This document shows positions 36,564 to 37,966 of a DNA stretch of 37,966 nucleotides, piece after piece. Position 1 is the first letter of the stretch. Each line of letters begins with the position of its first letter. Position numbers and translations under genes: made by a program. The notes beneath the pieces were generated by a model. That model saw only the letters and a list, made by a program, of their open reading frames with translations. It had not been told where the DNA came from and did no database searches. The stretch is from Clostridia bacterium (lineage in GTDB: Bacteria > Bacillota > Clostridia > Oscillospirales > Acutalibacteraceae), in contig CAAGND010000276.1 in the NCBI GenBank assembly GCA_900771185.1, positions 1 to 37,966 on the forward strand, read 5' to 3'.

Positions 36564-37966
36564 TCAAAAATCTGGGAGTTCTTCTTCGTCATGCTCTGAC
36601 AATGTAAGGTGTACGCAGCGCGTCAGAACCCCGCCTATTCGTTTTGGAACCGTGCAATTTCTCCCATTCCTCTCAATAAACTGTCTGTCCGCCAGCCATG
36701 AAAGCAGAGAAGCGGGATTGTAGCCGCCGTCCTCGCACATTCGAGTGAATACCGACTTGATGATATACGCCGAAGCGCCGCTGCTGTCAAGCATTCCCCA
36801 CCTGTCAACGGGCTTGTCGCTGTCGACGAAATGCAGCTGATTAGCCGCCACCTGCTCGCAGATGTACTCATACGCGCGCGGGTTTGTGCTAACCTCGTCC
36901 TTTGTTTTGAGAAATTCCGCGATTTCATCGACCGTCAGGCAGGTATCATCTTCAAAAAGCAGCTCGCAGGCAAGCTTGTCCGCCGTGAGTATCAGCGCCG
37001 CAGACTGTGCCTGCTTCTGCGTTATTTTCCGCTCGGTCAGCTCCTTGCTGTAGCCCTCGAAAATCTCCGCAGCGTGCTCCATAGCGCCGTCCTCGCGGAG
37101 ATACCCTATGTATGCCTTGCCGAACAGCCCGTAATTCGCCTGAACCATCTGAGCGACCCAGCGCGCGTCCTCAAAGAAATACTCCTTGCACTCGCATTCG
37201 ATAACACGGTTGACCGCGCCGCCGTTGCTTCGCCCTGTGTTAATCGGGCGTTCTCCCGTCGATATGGTGCAGTTCTTCCACTGCGCGACCGCGTCCAGAC
37301 CGCCCTGCTTGTTTCCGCGCGACCGTCCGCAGCCCTCTGTCAGCATATATATCAGCTGATCCATGTCCTTGCGGCTGTCGACCATCGTCAATTCATCGAG
37401 CATATACGGCAAGGAACCGCTGAAGCTCGCGCCTTTTTCGTTCCCGACATAAGTCGAGTTGAATGTTGTAATGAATTTTCCTATATGAGGATTGCCCCAA
37501 ATGGAAGCCGCGCACATTGTCAGCACCGTTTTTGCCGTTTCCGTTTCGCCCCACAAATGCAGCCAAAAGCAGTTACAGTTCAGCGGCTTGACAAGCACCG
37601 AAGCAAGCGCCGACGCGAACACTATACGCGCTATGACCTGCTTGTTATGGCGGATATTCTCGTCAATGCACTCTTTCCAGATTGCAAGGCTGCCGACGGA
37701 AGTAACGGAATTAAAGCGGTTGAAATACTCCGCTTCGCCGTCGAAAACAACGTCCTTTGTGTACGGTACAAACTCCCGACCCTGCCCTCGGTCAATCCAC
37801 CCGAGATGTGTTACACACTCAATTTCGGGCAGCAAATCGGCGTTTTCCTGCTCAACATCATAGAAATATTTCACAAGGCTTTTTGCCGTTTCCGAGGTGA
37901 CCGCGATACCGCTGTCGGCAAGGTCAACTATCTTGCTCGCCGTTGAAATGGTTTTGCGGTCAAAAA
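36564..37966 (-). CDS. DUF927-type helicase/primase ATPase, 5'-truncated
   Basis: An ATPase of the DUF927 family found in phage and plasmid replication modules; probably the replicative helicase part. The open frame continues to the window edge (about 467 codons visible), so the N-terminus is outside; the GTG at 37874 is internal. A P-loop-like GETETAKT (37527-37550) has Ala where Gly is usual. The segments FNSTYVGNEKGASF and LPYMLDELTMVDSRKDM fit the sensor and Walker B regions. The C-terminal ~150 residues look like a winged-helix region. The origin-like array follows directly. Confidence 0.82.
   Translation of the reverse strand, partial: FDRKTISTASKIVDLADSGIAVTSETAKSLVKYFYDVEQENADLLPEIECVTHLGWIDRGQGREFVPYTKDVVFDGEAEYFNRFNSVTSVGSLAIWKECIDENIRHNKQVIARIVFASALASVLVKPLNCNCFWLHLWGETETAKTVLTMCAASIWGNPHIGKFITTFNSTYVGNEKGASFSGSLPYMLDELTMVDSRKDMDQLIYMLTEGCGRSRGNKQGGLDAVAQWKNCTISTGERPINTGRSNGGAVNRVIECECKEYFFEDARWVAQMVQANYGLFGKAYIGYLREDGAMEHAAEIFEGYSKELTERKITQKQAQSAALILTADKLACELLFEDDTCLTVDEIAEFLKTKDEVSTNPRAYEYICEQVAANQLHFVDSDKPVDRWGMLDSSGASAYIIKSVFTRMCEDGGYNPASLLSWLADRQFIERNGRNCTVPKRIGGVLTRCVHLTLSEHDEEELPDF

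Noticed and set aside
36831..37946. 371-codon plus-strand ORF opposite the DUF927 gene
   Set aside because: It is the antisense shadow of a recognisable ATPase gene, with no ribosome site and improbable composition.
1..37966. Window as a complete circular phage genome
   Set aside because: Gene order would fit, but joining the ends directly puts a stop just upstream of the DUF927 frame with no start, and there is no terminal overlap. The contig more likely continues.

Overview
The window is almost entirely the genome of a temperate siphovirus (long tape measure, SPP1/HK97-type head and tail genes). Its host is probably a Gram-positive gut Clostridium-class bacterium. The reasons are AGGAGG ribosome sites, many sigma-A promoters with an exact TTGACA-17-TATAAT, roughly even base composition, lipoboxes, an SPP1-like portal and a tRNA-Pro(CGG) attachment core. 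The host family (Oscillospiraceae-like) is my inference. The last gene runs off the right edge, so the contig continues and I cannot prove that it is circular.

Layout: (1) 68-6100, minus strand, early operon: Cro-like HTH, RHH and excisionase-like regulators, small unknown proteins, a PP-loop (PAPS-reductase-family) enzyme, a conserved protein with possible RAMP flavour, a 0.75 kb low-complexity repeat tract, then an ERF single-strand annealing protein and its PD-(D/E)XK exonuclease. (2) 6141-9348, lysogeny module: divergent switch, short CI-like repressor, a convergent 36-residue ORF, a HIRAN protein, a lipoprotein, a short putative RNA and a tyrosine integrase. (3) 9307-9550: an apparently intact attP, with paired arm sites on both sides of a tRNA-Pro 3' core. 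(4) 9594-10396: an HTH gene pair with its own operator-promoter. (5) 10599-27171, minus strand: lysin, holin, baseplate/tail, a lipoprotein moron, tape measure, chaperones with a -1 frameshift, head genes, portal and a Com-like protein. (6) 27722-33681: terL and terS, separated by a 3.8 kb accessory island (resolvase, three-gene toxin-antitoxin module, plus-strand ArdA anti-restriction cassette, phased repeats). (7) 33662-37966: sigma-like late regulator, dUTPase, DUF3310, Lar and small proteins, an origin-like repeat array, and a DUF927 helicase/primase-type ATPase cut by the window edge.

How it fits together: the divergent promoters at 6141-6268 choose lysogeny or the leftward early operon. 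That operon supplies recombination and probably replication functions, whose likely origin lies just after the DUF927 gene. A sigma-region-4-like protein probably turns on packaging and structural genes. Several promoters are followed at once by intrinsic terminators (4.1, 8.0, 15.1 and 29.4 kb), which suggests short RNAs or attenuated leaders. The toxin-antitoxin and ArdA promoters share one operator motif and so appear to form a small regulon. Because phage genes lie on both sides of an intact attP, the sequenced molecule looks like an unintegrated phage genome or tandem copies, not a single integrated prophage.
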